This document shows positions 55,860-64,000 of a stretch of 64,000 bases of DNA, in pieces. The DNA is taken from the NCBI RefSeq assembly GCF_011038785.1, contig NZ_JAAKDT010000007.1, forward strand, positions 24,679 through 88,678, written 5' to 3'. How positions within the stretch are numbered: position 1 is the stretch's first letter; each line of letters begins with the position of its first letter. The notes beneath the pieces were generated by a model. The model had not been told where the DNA came from. It worked only from the letters and a program-made list of their open reading frames with translations, and made no database searches. Source of the DNA: Parabacteroides sp. ZJ-118 (GTDB taxonomy: Bacteria > Bacteroidota > Bacteroidia > Bacteroidales > Tannerellaceae). Position numbers and translations under genes: made by a program.

Positions 55860-56375
55860 ATGACAGATCTTATCTCTAAAGAAAAGCGTAGCTATATCAT
55901 GTCTATGATTAAGGGCAAGCATACAAAGCCCGAGATTATAGTCCGTAAATACCTGTTCCATCGCGGCTTCCGCTTCCGTGTGAATGTGAAACGCCTTCCC
56001 GGTACCCCTGATATCGTATTACGTAAATATAAGACCGCTATCTTCGTGAACGGCTGTTTCTGGCATGGGCACGAGGGTTGCCCGGAATTTCGTCCTCCCC
56101 GTACCCGGGTAGAGTGGTGGGCCGAGAAACTAAACCGGAATAAAGCGCGGGATGCCCGTGTACGAGAGGAATTACGGGCGATGGGCTGGAATACGATGGT
56201 GATCTGGGAATGCCAGCTTAAACCCAAAGAACGACAAGCCACCTTAGAGAATGTCGTTCGTTTATTGGAAAAGAGGTATGTGGAATCTACCTATCACGCG
56301 GAGTTTACCCCGGTTTACCCGCTATTGGAGGAAGAAGAACTTCCCCAAGTGGCGGAAGAACAAGAGCGCTATTGA
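55860..56375 (+). CDS. vsr: Very short patch repair endonuclease (Vsr), orphan
   Basis: The 171-residue protein has the standard opening ISKEKRSYIMSMIKGKHTKPE. The active site is in LPGTPDIVL (Asp51, the same number as in E. coli Vsr). FVNGCFWHGHEGC provides Cys66, His69, His71 and Cys74, and VIWECQL provides Cys118, the zinc and catalytic set. It nicks T:G mismatches from deaminated methylcytosine. No cytosine methyltransferase gene is next to it. A TATCTTTG box at 55824-55831 is its promoter. The tail (about 140-171) is Glu-rich. Confidence 0.92.
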   Translation: MTDLISKEKRSYIMSMIKGKHTKPEIIVRKYLFHRGFRFRVNVKRLPGTPDIVLRKYKTAIFVNGCFWHGHEGCPEFRPPRTRVEWWAEKLNRNKARDARVREELRAMGWNTMVIWECQLKPKERQATLENVVRLLEKRYVESTYHAEFTPVYPLLEEEELPQVAEEQERY

Positions 56376-56401
56376 ATTTCCTTCATTCTCAATATAAGTC
56401 T

Positions 56402-56429
56402 GTTCCCGCTGTTCGATCAGCGCGGGAAC
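56402..56429 (+). terminator. Hairpin after vsr
   Basis: GTTCCCGCTG (56402-56411), loop TTCGAT, CAGCGCGGGAAC (56418-56429), with a two-base bulge. No T-run follows. Confidence 0.55.
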
Positions 56430-56603
56430 AATGCGAAGATGATTGCTGACTATTTGCTTCTTTGAGGGCTGGTATCGTGACACAACCCTTTTGAAACGAG
56501 CGCGAAATAGCGGATAAAACAAGGGGATAAGCGGTCGTTTTTGCTCGAAAACGGCTGTTTTTATGCAGGAAAGTTGCTGTTTTGGGGTTTGAAACCATGC
56601 CGT

Positions 56604-56665
56604 TGGGCATCGTAAACCTACAAGGATTGAATCATAAACCTACTTGAGTGGGCATCGTAACCTAC
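56604..56665. repeat. Short 22-23-bp tandem units TGGGCATCGTAAACCTAC
   Basis: TGGGCATCGTAAACCTAC (56604-56621), a degenerate ATCATAAACCTACTTG, and TGGGCATCGTAACCTAC (56649-56665), spaced 22-23 nt apart. The same words, in mixed orientation and with the same spacing, occur at 27833-27911. Confidence 0.65.
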
Positions 56666-56852
56666 TTGCTTCCCCATCGAGAGCCGATAGAATAGCCTAA
56701 AAGAGCTTGTCTTGGGTACTTTGGCAACTGTTTTTTCGCTAGAATGAAGGGACGTTTTTCAGTATATTCTTAATCATGAGTGGATTAAATATATTTTAAC
56801 GCGAATTTAGGAGCGGGAAGAAAGAAAAACAACTCGGTAAGCGGGCTGAAAA

Positions 56853-56890
56853 CAGCTTAGTAAGTAGAGGTCGCTCTACTTACTAAGCTG
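56853..56890. terminator. Perfect 17-bp hairpin in the gap before lysA
   Basis: CAGCTTAGTAAGTAGAG (56853-56869), loop GTCG, and its exact complement (56874-56890). It lies downstream of lysA on the minus strand and may end that transcript, although no clean T-run is present. Apart from the features listed, the 595-nt gap 56376-56970 holds nothing recognisable. Confidence 0.55.
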
Positions 56891-56970
56891 ATGCCGGTCA
56901 GCTTGGGGAGAACGCATAACCCTTTGTGTTTTATATTGGCATATTGGCACATCGATCGATGGGCTCATTG

Positions 56971-58128
56971 TTATATCGTATCGGAATAATAGGCTTTCGG
57001 TAAACGGCGGCAGTTGTATTGGGAGGCCATGACCTCGCCATAAGCGCCGGCGGAACGAAGGGCGATCAAGTCGCCGCGCCGCGCCTTGTTCAACTCTACA
57101 TCTTTACCGAATACATCCGATGACTCACAGATCGGACCCACTACGTCGTAAGCCTCTGCTGCCTCGTCGCTGCCGATGTTCTCGATGCGGTGATAAGCGT
57201 CGTACATAGCCGGGCGGATCAATTCCGTGAAACCCGCGTCAAGGATAGCGAATTTTTTCGTCTCTCCCTCCTTGACATATAATACCTTAGCGATTAATGT
57301 ACCGCATTGGGCGACGATCGAACGTCCCGGCTCAAAATGTATCTGTTGACCCGGACGTACTTGAAGTAGTTTATGAATAGCCGCGAAATAGTTATCAAAA
57401 TCCGGGATCGATAAATGATTCGGGTGATAGTAATCGATACCTAATCCACCTCCGAAGTTCAGGTGCTCTACCGTAACCCCATGAGCCTCCAATTCCTCCT
57501 GTATCTCGTTGAAGCGGATTACCAAATCGCGGAAGCTGGACATATCCGTGATCTGTGAACCGATATGGCTATGGATACCGATCAATCTCACATTCCTCAT
57601 CGCCTTTAATTTATCCAGTACGTCCCCTAATTGGCTGAGGTTGATACCGAATTTATTCTCCTTCATGCCCGTCGTGATCTTGGCGTGCGTATGGGCATCC
57701 ACTTCCGGGTTGATACGAAGGGCGATAGAGGCCACTTTATCCTTGGCGGCTGCCAGTTCATTGATGATTTCCAGCTCGACGGCAGATTCTACGTTAAAGC
57801 AGAAAATATCATTGTCCAGTCCTAGGTTGATCTCCCAGTCCGCTTTGCCTACACCGGCAAAGACAATCTTATCGGCAGGAAAACCGGCATCCAACGCCGC
57901 CTGCACCTCGCCACCACTCACGCAGTCAGCGCCAAGGCCATTCGCCGCTATGATGGAAAGGATACGGGGATTGGCATTCGCTTTCACGGCATAATGCACA
58001 TGGTAACCATATTCCCCGGATTCGGTTTTTACTACGTCCAACGTGTCTTGCAACAGCTTGACATCATAATAATAAAAAGGCGTAGAAAGCTGCTTGAACT
58101 TTTCTACGGGAAATGTTCCTTTGAGCAT
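56971..58128 (-). CDS. lysA: Diaminopimelate decarboxylase
   Basis: The 385-residue fold-type III PLP enzyme makes L-lysine from meso-diaminopimelate. Motifs are TPFYYYDVKLLQDTL, VHYAVKANANPRIL with the PLP Lys, GLGADCVSGGEVQ, GIHSHIGSQI, NFGGGLGIDY, FEPGRSIVAQCG, and PICESSDVFGKD with the catalytic Cys. Length is slightly short of the enterobacterial form, normal for Bacteroidetes. It follows lysC in the same direction, with a hairpin in the 64-nt gap. Confidence 0.95.
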   Translation of the reverse strand: MLKGTFPVEKFKQLSTPFYYYDVKLLQDTLDVVKTESGEYGYHVHYAVKANANPRILSIIAANGLGADCVSGGEVQAALDAGFPADKIVFAGVGKADWEINLGLDNDIFCFNVESAVELEIINELAAAKDKVASIALRINPEVDAHTHAKITTGMKENKFGINLSQLGDVLDKLKAMRNVRLIGIHSHIGSQITDMSSFRDLVIRFNEIQEELEAHGVTVEHLNFGGGLGIDYYHPNHLSIPDFDNYFAAIHKLLQVRPGQQIHFEPGRSIVAQCGTLIAKVLYVKEGETKKFAILDAGFTELIRPAMYDAYHRIENIGSDEAAEAYDVVGPICESSDVFGKDVELNKARRGDLIALRSAGAYGEVMASQYNCRRLPKAYYSDTI

Positions 58129-58159
58129 ATTATATAAGAGATTATATGAAGATAAATAA

Positions 58160-58182
58160 GGGCAGTCCGCAAAAGGCCGCCC
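58160..58182 (-). terminator. Weak hairpin between lysC and lysA
   Basis: GGGC-rich left arm (58160-58168) and GGCCGCCC (58175-58182) around AAAA. On the minus strand it could partly terminate or attenuate between lysC and lysA. Confidence 0.35.
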
Positions 58183-58192
58183 TCGTTTGTTT

Positions 58193-59509
58193 TTAGTTGT
58201 TGTTAAATAGATGATCGCTCAGCGCTTGCAGCGCTCTTCGCTTGTCCGAGGCCTTGATCAGCAAGGAGACGTTGTAGTTGCTTCCTCCGTAGGAGATCAT
58301 GCGGACCGGGACATCCTTCATGGCCTGTACGATACGAGCCTCGAAGCCGATGTTATCCCATTCCAGGTCGCCAACCACGCAAACGATAACCATATCCTCG
58401 TCTACGGTCACGGTCCCGTACTTCTTCAAATCGTCAACGATCTCTTCCAGATGCTTGCGGTTATCGATCGTAACGGAGACACCCACCTCAGAGGTCGTAA
58501 CCATATCGATCGGAGTCTGGTAGTTCTCGAAAGTCTCGAATACCTTACGCAAGAAACCGGTAGCTAGCAACATACGTCCGCTCTTGATCTTGATAGAGGT
58601 GATATCGTCTTTGGCGGCGACCGCCTTGATCTTATCTCTCTCGATCGCGTTAGAGATCAACGTGCCCGGGGCGTCCGGCTGCATCGTATTCAACAAACGA
58701 ACCGGGATGTTGTTCAATTTAGCCGGCAATATACAAGTCGGGTGAAGGATCTTGGCGCCGAAATAAGCCAACTCGGCAGCTTCCTCGAAATGCAATTGAC
58801 GGACTGGAGACGTTCCCTGTACGATACGAGGATCGTTATTGTGCATGCCATCGATGTCTGTCCAGATCTGGATCTCTTCCGCACCGATCGCCGCGCCGAC
58901 CAAGGATGCGCTATAGTCGCTACCACCCCGTTGAAGGTTGTCGATCTCGCCGTAAGCGTTGCGGCAGATATAACCTTGCGTGACGTATAGGTCGGCATCC
59001 TTATTATCGGCGAGTAATTTCAACAGTTTCTCTTTGATATAGACCGGATCCGGTTCCGCGTTCTTATCCGTGCGCATATAATCCAAAGCCGGGATCAATA
59101 CGGACTTCACGCCGCGTTCGTTCAAATAAAGATTCATCATACCCGTAGAGATCAACTCTCCTTGCGCCAAGACAGCCTTTTCCTCGAACAAGGTAAACAG
59201 ATCCTTCGTGAACGTACGGATATATTCGAAATGAGATTTTATCAGTTCTTTGGCCTTCTGTTTATATTCCTCGGTGCTGTATAGCTCCTCAACGTGGCTC
59301 ATGTACTTCATGGCAAGCTTGTTGATGATCTCATTCGCTCCGTCCGGGTTCTTTTTGTACAGGTAGTCGGAAATCTCGACTAACGAGTTGGTTGTACCCG
59401 ACATGGCTGACAATACGACGATCTTACGGTCTCCCGTGATCAGTTTCGCTACATCTTTCATTCTCTGTGCAGATCCCACAGAAGTACCGCCAAACTTTAA
59501 AACTTTCAT
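58193..59509 (-). CDS. lysC: Aspartate kinase, monofunctional
   Basis: The 438-residue enzyme phosphorylates aspartate, the entry to lysine, threonine and methionine. The N-terminal kinase domain opens MKVLKFGGTSVGSAQRMKDV and has VVLSAMSGTTNSL, GELISTGMMNL and RGGSDYSASLVGAAI. Two ACT domains follow from about 300 (DDITSIKIKSGRMLLATGFL; VCVVGDLEWDNIGFEARIV). It has no fused homoserine dehydrogenase. It lies with lysA as a lysine operon; feedback control through the ACT domains is likely. Confidence 0.95.
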   Translation of the reverse strand: MKVLKFGGTSVGSAQRMKDVAKLITGDRKIVVLSAMSGTTNSLVEISDYLYKKNPDGANEIINKLAMKYMSHVEELYSTEEYKQKAKELIKSHFEYIRTFTKDLFTLFEEKAVLAQGELISTGMMNLYLNERGVKSVLIPALDYMRTDKNAEPDPVYIKEKLLKLLADNKDADLYVTQGYICRNAYGEIDNLQRGGSDYSASLVGAAIGAEEIQIWTDIDGMHNNDPRIVQGTSPVRQLHFEEAAELAYFGAKILHPTCILPAKLNNIPVRLLNTMQPDAPGTLISNAIERDKIKAVAAKDDITSIKIKSGRMLLATGFLRKVFETFENYQTPIDMVTTSEVGVSVTIDNRKHLEEIVDDLKKYGTVTVDEDMVIVCVVGDLEWDNIGFEARIVQAMKDVPVRMISYGGSNYNVSLLIKASDKRRALQALSDHLFNNN

Positions 59510-59575
59510 TTTCTTTTGTCCTATATTAAATTGTTTCCTTTTTCGATCGAATGCGACCGCGAAGTTATAAAAAAA

Positions 59576-60253
59576 TTATTCTCTGACATCACTTAGACAG
59601 GCATTCTCGCATTTTACGACGCGAGCCGGATAATTATGAACGATCGTGTAATTATGAGTGGTCATAATCACCGCTGTTCCCTGCTGGCAGATGTCGTGTA
59701 AGAGTTGTACGATTTGTCCGCTCGTCTCCGGGTCTAGGTTGCCGGTCGGCTCGTCTGCCAGGATCAACTTGGGGCTGTTCAGGAGGGCACGGGCAATAAC
59801 GATACGCTGCTGTTCTCCGCCGGATAGCTCATGCGGCATTTTATAGCCTTTGTCTTGCATGCCTACTTGACGGAGCACGTTGTCTATCCGTTCCTTGATC
59901 TCTCTTTTCTTTTTCCATCCGGTGGCTTTCAGCACGAATTCCAGATTCTTGGAGACGGAACGGTCGGTCAACAACTGGAAGTCCTGGAAGACGATGCCGA
60001 GTTTCCTACGCAAATAAGGGATATCCTTTCGCTTCATCTTGGCGAGGTTGTAATCCATGATACGCGCCTCACCTTGCCGGATCGGTATCTCGCAATACAA
60101 GGACTTGAGCAGGCTGCTTTTACCGGAGCCTACCTTCCCGATCACATATACGAACTCCCCGTTACGAAGCGTGAGGCATGCGTCGTGTAATACCCTGTTT
60201 TCCTCACGGCATATCTCCACGTTCTCCAACTTGAGTAGAATATCTTCTTCCAT
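59576..60253 (-). CDS. ftsE: Cell-division ABC ATPase FtsE-like
   Basis: The 225-residue protein is a single ABC ATPase domain: Walker [18 protein letters not shown]-loop VFQDFQLL, signature [17 protein letters not shown], Walker [13 protein letters not shown] and H-loop [11 protein letters not shown]. FtsE works with FtsX to activate peptidoglycan hydrolases at the septum. ftsX is not adjacent. It begins 8 nt after hisIE, so it is transcribed as the tail of the his genes. A LolD-like role cannot be excluded. Confidence 0.85.
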   Translation of the reverse strand: MEEDILLKLENVEICREENRVLHDACLTLRNGEFVYVIGKVGSGKSSLLKSLYCEIPIRQGEARIMDYNLAKMKRKDIPYLRRKLGIVFQDFQLLTDRSVSKNLEFVLKATGWKKKREIKERIDNVLRQVGMQDKGYKMPHELSGGEQQRIVIARALLNSPKLILADEPTGNLDPETSGQIVQLLHDICQQGTAVIMTTHNYTIVHNYPARVVKCENACLSDVRE

Positions 60254-60261
60254 AGAATTTA

Positions 60262-60864
60262 TCAGCCTTTATGTCTTTTCTTTAACTCATGGGCGAGGTC
60301 TTCCAGACGAAGTCCCTTGCTTGTCAATAATACGATTAAGTGGTAAACCAAATCGGATGCTTCATAGATGAATCCGTCCTCGGTCCCGTTGGTCGCCTCG
60401 ATAACGGTCTCTACCGCTTCTTCGCCGACTTTCTGTGCCATGCGATTCACGCCTTTCTGGAACAAGGTCGTCGTATACGAACCTTCCGGCATTTCTTGAC
60501 GGCGACGCTCGATGAAGTTCTGCAAGTATTTCAAGAACAGGATCTCCTCTTCGTTTTTCTCGCCGAAACACGTATCCGCTCCCGTATGGCAAACCGGTCC
60601 GGCGGGAATCGCCTTGATCAATAAGGTATCATTGTCGCAATCCGCCGTGATACTAACCACCTGCAACGTGTTGCCGCTACTCTCTCCCTTCATCCACAAA
60701 CGGTTTCTCGTGCGGCTAAAGAATGTAACCTTACCCGTACTTACTGTCTCATCATAAGCTTCTTGATTCATGAAGCCCAACATTAATACCTTACTCGTGT
60801 TGTTGTCTTGTACGATAGCGGGAATTAGTCCGCCCATTTTCTCGAAATCTAGTTTCATCTTCAT
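60262..60864 (-). CDS. hisIE: Bifunctional phosphoribosyl-AMP cyclohydrolase/phosphoribosyl-ATP pyrophosphatase
   Basis: The 200-residue protein fuses two histidine-pathway steps. HisI (about 1-110) has LGFMNQEAYDETVSTGKVTFFSRTR, LWMKGESSGN, and DCDNDTLL with HTGADTCF for zinc binding. HisE (about 115-200) has GSYTTTLFQKGVNRMAQKVGEEA and VIEATNGTEDGFIYEASDLVYH. Start is MKMKLDFEKM; MKLDF six bases on is possible. It follows hisF by 10 nt. Confidence 0.94.
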   Translation of the reverse strand: MKMKLDFEKMGGLIPAIVQDNNTSKVLMLGFMNQEAYDETVSTGKVTFFSRTRNRLWMKGESSGNTLQVVSITADCDNDTLLIKAIPAGPVCHTGADTCFGEKNEEEILFLKYLQNFIERRRQEMPEGSYTTTLFQKGVNRMAQKVGEEAVETVIEATNGTEDGFIYEASDLVYHLIVLLTSKGLRLEDLAHELKKRHKG

Positions 60865-60874
60865 ATAGAATGTG

Positions 60875-61630
60875 TTATATCCTTACATTGATCCCCTCGT
60901 CCTTGAGGTATTGCTTCAAGTCGCCAATCCGTATCTCTCCGAAGTGGAAAACGCTGGCCGCTAAAGCCGCGTCTGCCTTCCCGTCGGCGAATGTATCCCG
61001 GAAATGTTCCCGCTTTCCCGCTCCACCGGAGGCGATAACCGGGATATGCAATGTTTCGGCCAAGGTAGCCAAAGCGTCGTTCGCATATCCATCTTTTACG
61101 CCATCGTGTGTCATGCTAGTGAAAAGAATCTCGCCGGCACCACGGCTTTCCGCTTCCGAGGCCCATTGAAATAAATACTTATTTGTCGGGACACGCCCTC
61201 CGTTTAGATAGCATAGCCAGTTATTGTCCTCAAAATTAGCGTCGATGGCGACTACACATACCTGACTGCCGAAGTGCTTGGCGATCGCCTCGATTAATGC
61301 CGGGTTCCGTAATGCCGCCGAGTTGATCGATACCTTATCGGCGCCAGCGCTAAGCAAACGATCCACGTCCTTCAACTCATTGATGCCCCCACCTACGGTA
61401 AAGGGGATGCTGATATGAGCCGCCACTTGCTTTACCAGTTCGGTGAAAGTCTTTCGCCCCTCGTGTGAGGCGGTAATATCCAAGTACACTAATTCGTCGG
61501 CCCCCTCACGACTGTACCGGGCGCCCAGCTCCACGGGGTCTCCCGCGTCGCGAAAGTTCACGAAGTTGATGCCTTTTACAGTCTTTCCATCCTTTATATC
61601 CAGACAGGGAACAATTCTCTTGGCTAGCAT
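60875..61630 (-). CDS. hisF: Imidazole glycerol phosphate synthase, cyclase subunit
   Basis: The 251-residue TIM barrel opens [20 protein letters not shown] with the catalytic Asp. The barrel repeats are visible ([51 protein letters not shown] with the second Asp, and [10 protein letters not shown]). It combines with HisH to make IGP and AICAR. The gene lies between hisA and hisIE. Confidence 0.96.
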   Translation of the reverse strand: MLAKRIVPCLDIKDGKTVKGINFVNFRDAGDPVELGARYSREGADELVYLDITASHEGRKTFTELVKQVAAHISIPFTVGGGINELKDVDRLLSAGADKVSINSAALRNPALIEAIAKHFGSQVCVVAIDANFEDNNWLCYLNGGRVPTNKYLFQWASEAESRGAGEILFTSMTHDGVKDGYANDALATLAETLHIPVIASGGAGKREHFRDTFADGKADAALAASVFHFGEIRIGDLKQYLKDEGINVRI

Positions 61631-61647
61631 ATATCTGTTTTATTATT

Positions 61648-62367
61648 TCAAGTAAAACGGAGCAAATCTTTCAACCGGATCTTTCCCTCATAAATGGCCT
61701 TGCCGAAAATGACGGCGGGAATCCCTGCCCCGGACAATCTCTCAATATCTTCGATCGAGCTTACGCCACCGCTCGCTATGATATAAAGAGAGGGGATCTC
61801 GTCCCGTATCTCTTTATATAAATCGATAGCCGGGCCTTGAAGCATGCCATCCCGTGCGATATCCGTGCAGATCACCTTGGTAATCCCCTTGTCGTAATAT
61901 CCTTTGATAAAGGGAATCAACTCTTGGCCGGTTGTTTCCTCCCAACCGCTGATGGCGATCTTCTTCTCTTTGGCATCGGCCCCCAATATGATTTTCTCGC
62001 TACCGAACTTGTTGATCCAAGAGGCGAACATTCCCGGATTCTTCACGGCGATACTGCCCCCGGTTACCATCTGGGCGCCGCTTCTGAAGGCGATCATCAG
62101 ATCCTCCTCTTGTTTCAAACCCCCTCCGAAATCAATGATCAAGGAAGTCCGGGTCGCTATCCGCTCAAGGATACGGTAGTTGATGACGCGTCCTTCACGG
62201 GCTCCGTCCAAATCTACCACATGCAAACGCCGGATGCCGTTACCCTCGAACCTCTTGGCCACTTCCAAAGGATCTTCGTTGTAAACCTTCTTCGTAGCGT
62301 AATCTCCTTGCGTCAACCGGACGCATTTGCCTCCTATTATATCTATAGCGGGAATAAGCTCAATCAT
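61648..62367 (-). CDS. hisA: Phosphoribosylformimino-5-aminoimidazole carboxamide ribotide isomerase
   Basis: The 239-residue TIM barrel isomerises ProFAR to PRFAR. Motifs: [19 protein letters not shown] with catalytic Asp, [59 protein letters not shown] with the second Asp, and [13 protein letters not shown]. Its ATG overlaps the hisH stop by 4 nt, so the two are translationally coupled. Confidence 0.96.
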   Translation of the reverse strand: MIELIPAIDIIGGKCVRLTQGDYATKKVYNEDPLEVAKRFEGNGIRRLHVVDLDGAREGRVINYRILERIATRTSLIIDFGGGLKQEEDLMIAFRSGAQMVTGGSIAVKNPGMFASWINKFGSEKIILGADAKEKKIAISGWEETTGQELIPFIKGYYDKGITKVICTDIARDGMLQGPAIDLYKEIRDEIPSLYIIASGGVSSIEDIERLSGAGIPAVIFGKAIYEGKIRLKDLLRFT

Positions 62368-62954
62368 ATCTTTAAAAAGTTTTTCAATATAACTTCTCCC
62401 ACCGATCCACTTTTTTCCGGATGGAACTGTGTCGCGTAGAAGTTGTCTTTATGTAATGCGGCGCTGAATGGAAGGATGTAATCGGTCGTGGCTGCCGTGT
62501 ATTCATTTACGGGTACATGATAACTATGTACGAAGTAAACAAACTTGTTCTCCAATCGCTCATTGAACAGGTCGCTTTTGATGTTGGTCAAGGTATTCCA
62601 ACCCATGTGAGGAACCTTATCCTCATGCTTTCGCGGAATGAAACGTTTCACTTCCGTGGGGAAGATCCCGAGGCAATCAGCGTTTCCCTCCTCCGAATGC
62701 ATGCACATCAATTGCATGCCGAGGCATATCCCGAGTACCGGTTGCTTTAGGTTCAAGATCACCCGATCCAATTGATGCTCCCTTAAATACTTCATGGTCG
62801 TGAAAGCCTCACCTACTCCGGGAAAGATGACCTTATCCGCTTTATGTAGTAACTCCGGATCAGCCGTGATGATTGGGGTAACGCCCAACCGCTTCAAAGC
62901 ATAATCTACCGAGTAGATGTTTCCCGCATTATATTTAATAATGGCAACGTCCAT
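62364..62954 (-). CDS. hisH: Imidazole glycerol phosphate synthase, glutamine amidotransferase subunit
   Basis: The 196-residue class I glutaminase supplies ammonia to HisF. The nucleophile is in [11 protein letters not shown] and the catalytic His-Glu in [26 protein letters not shown] forms the oxyanion side. It is the first gene of this his cluster. A minus-strand TACTTTTG box at 62981-62988 is its promoter. hisG, hisD, hisC and hisB are not in the window. Confidence 0.95.
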   Translation of the reverse strand: MDVAIIKYNAGNIYSVDYALKRLGVTPIITADPELLHKADKVIFPGVGEAFTTMKYLREHQLDRVILNLKQPVLGICLGMQLMCMHSEEGNADCLGIFPTEVKRFIPRKHEDKVPHMGWNTLTNIKSDLFNERLENKFVYFVHSYHVPVNEYTAATTDYILPFSAALHKDNFYATQFHPEKSGSVGEVILKNFLKI

Positions 62955-63158
62955 TGTTGTTAAGCATTTATATTGAGTCGCAAAAGTAACAAATTATCAT
63001 TACATAATTCTGAATGGCGAATGAAAAGTTCCAAAATGAAATGTATTTGTGATAAATTGGTGTGATCGGGAAGGGGATAGGGACGGTATAATTAGGTGGC
63101 TTCCGAGGTCTCTCCCGATATTTTTGATGTCAAATACGATATTTTTTCGCATCAGCTA

Positions 63159-63188
63159 TTGCAGGTTTAAAAATAATACTTACCTTTG
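63159..63188 (+). promoter_or_regulatory. Promoter of the tRNA-Asp genes
   Basis: TTG (63159-63161), 19 nt, TACCTTTG (63181-63188). Transcription would start about 28 nt before the first tRNA. Confidence 0.7.
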
Positions 63189-63222
63189 CACCGCAATCGA
63201 GAGAGATCGTGATAAAAAAAGA

Positions 63223-63296
63223 GGTTCGGTAGTTCAGCTGGTTAGAATACATGCCTGTCACGCATGGGGTCGCGGGTTCGAGTCCCGTCCGGACCG
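63223..63296 (+). tRNA. tRNA-Asp (anticodon GTC), copy 1
   Basis: The 74-nt cloverleaf has acceptor GGTTCGG/CCGGACC, anticodon stem CATGC/GCATG with loop CTGTCAC (anticodon GTC), T-arm CGGGTTCGAGTCCCG and discriminator G. CCA is not encoded. Confidence 0.96.
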
Positions 63297-63328
63297 CCTC
63301 TTTTTTAGGTCTTTATTGATTACAGAAT

Positions 63329-63402
63329 GGTTCGGTAGTTCAGCTGGTTAGAATACATGCCTGTCACGCATGGGGTCGCGGGTTCGAGTCCCGTCCGGAC
63401 CG
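63329..63402 (+). tRNA. tRNA-Asp (anticodon GTC), copy 2
   Basis: It is identical to copy 1 over all 74 nt, 32 nt downstream and on the same transcript. CCA is again not encoded. Confidence 0.96.
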
Positions 63403-63427
63403 CTTTCAAGGGAAGCAAGATAAAGTG

Positions 63428-63460
63428 AAGTCCTGAAGTTAAATACTTTGGGGCTTTTTT
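63428..63460 (+). terminator. Terminator of the tRNA transcript
   Basis: AAGTCC pairs with GGGCTT (with a wobble), extended by AAGT/ACTT, followed by TTTTTT to 63460. Confidence 0.65.
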
Positions 63461-64000
63461 CGTATCCGGCGGGCATAGCAAAAAGCAGCAGAATTCCCCG
63501 AAGAAAGTAGATTAATAAAATAAGGTGTGGGAACTATATTAGTTTTATCCTGTTTCTTTGGCTTTTCGCATTGCCTTTGGTACGGATAAAACAATAGCAA
63601 CCCACACCAATATTGACAATATCTAAGAGCCTTATGCATATAAGGTAGGTATATATCAAATGGCGTGGTGCTATTGTTATCATCTTCGTACCGTTTTTAA
63701 ACTTTGCGAGAATCTAAGAAACAGAAGATAATCTCAATAACACCTTTCGTTAATATGTCCTTCCAGAGTATCTAAATCCCCAAAATTGCTGCAAACTTAG
63801 CAAATTTATTTGAATAGCAACATAAAAATACTGAAAAATGTGGTTCTAAGTGTTCCAAAACATGTCTGTAGCTGATAATTAGTATCGATTTCTCTTCTTC
63901 GCAACTACGAGGATCCCCAATTACTCAATATAGATGGGACAATGCAGGTAGTTCTTGTTAATCTTATAGATAAAGATCAGTTTCGGGTACCTGCCCAATA
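63461..64000. other. AT-rich region with nested inverted repeat and no clear gene
   Basis: Composition drops sharply in GC. GGTGTGGG (63524-63531) and GTTTTATCC (63542-63550) face GGATAAAAC (63584-63592) and CCCACACC (63601-63608), a nested inverted repeat about 85 bp long. A partly related word (GCTATTGTTATCATC) lies near 63671. A minus-strand TAAGTTTG box occurs at 63792-63799. No product is recognised. Confidence 0.5.
63942..64000 (+). CDS. Possible start of a gene cut by the right edge
   Basis: An ATG at 63942 opens MQVVLVNLIDKDQFRVPAQ up to the window end; the frame is open back to about 63879. It reads like protein but is too short to identify and could be chance. Confidence 0.2.
   Translation, partial: MQVVLVNLIDKDQFRVPAQ

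Noticed and set aside
63439..63683. Small minus-strand ORFs after the tRNAs (66 and 49 codons)
   Set aside because: One runs into the tRNA terminator and the other covers the inverted repeat; neither translation is recognisable.

Overview
The window is a stretch of Bacteroidales chromosome, most likely Parabacteroides. The reasons are Bacteroidetes-type promoters (TTTG, 19 nt, TAnnTTTG) in front of many genes, family-restricted genes (DUF4783, DUF4301, PCMD lipoprotein), degenerate long RelA/SpoT, and secreted proteins with type IX-secretion-like C-terminal domains. No strain can be named from sequence alone. GC is highest (visibly about 60% or more) from about 28 to 41 kb and falls at the right end, where an AT-rich stretch follows two tRNA-Asp genes.

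Layout. 1-13 kb: mostly housekeeping genes (phosphatase-family and beta-helix surface proteins, pepD, an OmpH-like protein, divIC/dnaX divergent pair, a PD-(D/E)XK protein with 21-bp repeats, DUF4783-nadC, rlmH, aroC, SlyD-type isomerase, MalY-like enzyme). 13.2-19.5 kb: ilv operon (leader peptide, attenuator, ilvD, ilvB, ilvN, acyl-ACP thioesterase, ilvC). 19.6-27.8 kb: two giant secreted proteins behind a (GCAA)15 tetranucleotide repeat. 28.0-34.4 kb: leu operon (leader peptide, attenuator, leuA, leuC, leuD, a citramalate-synthase-like gene, leuB), closed by a six-unit 41-bp tandem array. 34.6-44 kb: TPR protein, MscS channel, lipoprotein, CCA-adding enzyme, hydrolase-dead RSH protein, DUF4301, PCMD lipoprotein plus outer-membrane barrel. 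45-56.4 kb: Tat-type oxidoreductase/isomerase pair, msrA, ABC-F protein, MFS transporter, YitT protein, aminotransferase-LolC/E pair, orphan Vsr. 57-63 kb, minus strand: lysC-lysA and hisH-hisA-hisF-hisIE-ftsE. 63.2-64 kb: two identical tRNA-Asp genes, then unexplained AT-rich DNA.

How it fits together. Branched-chain amino acid synthesis is split into two operons, each with its own classical leader-peptide attenuator. The ilv leader is rich in Ile, Leu and Val codons; the leu leader is rich in Ile and Leu but has no Val. That matches the second operon if its LeuA-like gene is a citramalate synthase that supplies 2-oxobutyrate for isoleucine through LeuBCD, as the pocket residues suggest.

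The most unusual system is at 19.6-27.8 kb. A perfect promoter drives a small ORF built round a (GCAA)15 repeat. At the present repeat number this ORF stops in an ATGA overlap with the start of a 1487-residue LRR/dockerin protein. One unit more or less would end it elsewhere, so the layout looks like a phase-variable translational-coupling switch. The next gene, 3 nt on, starts with a cohesin-like domain, so the pair may form a surface complex.
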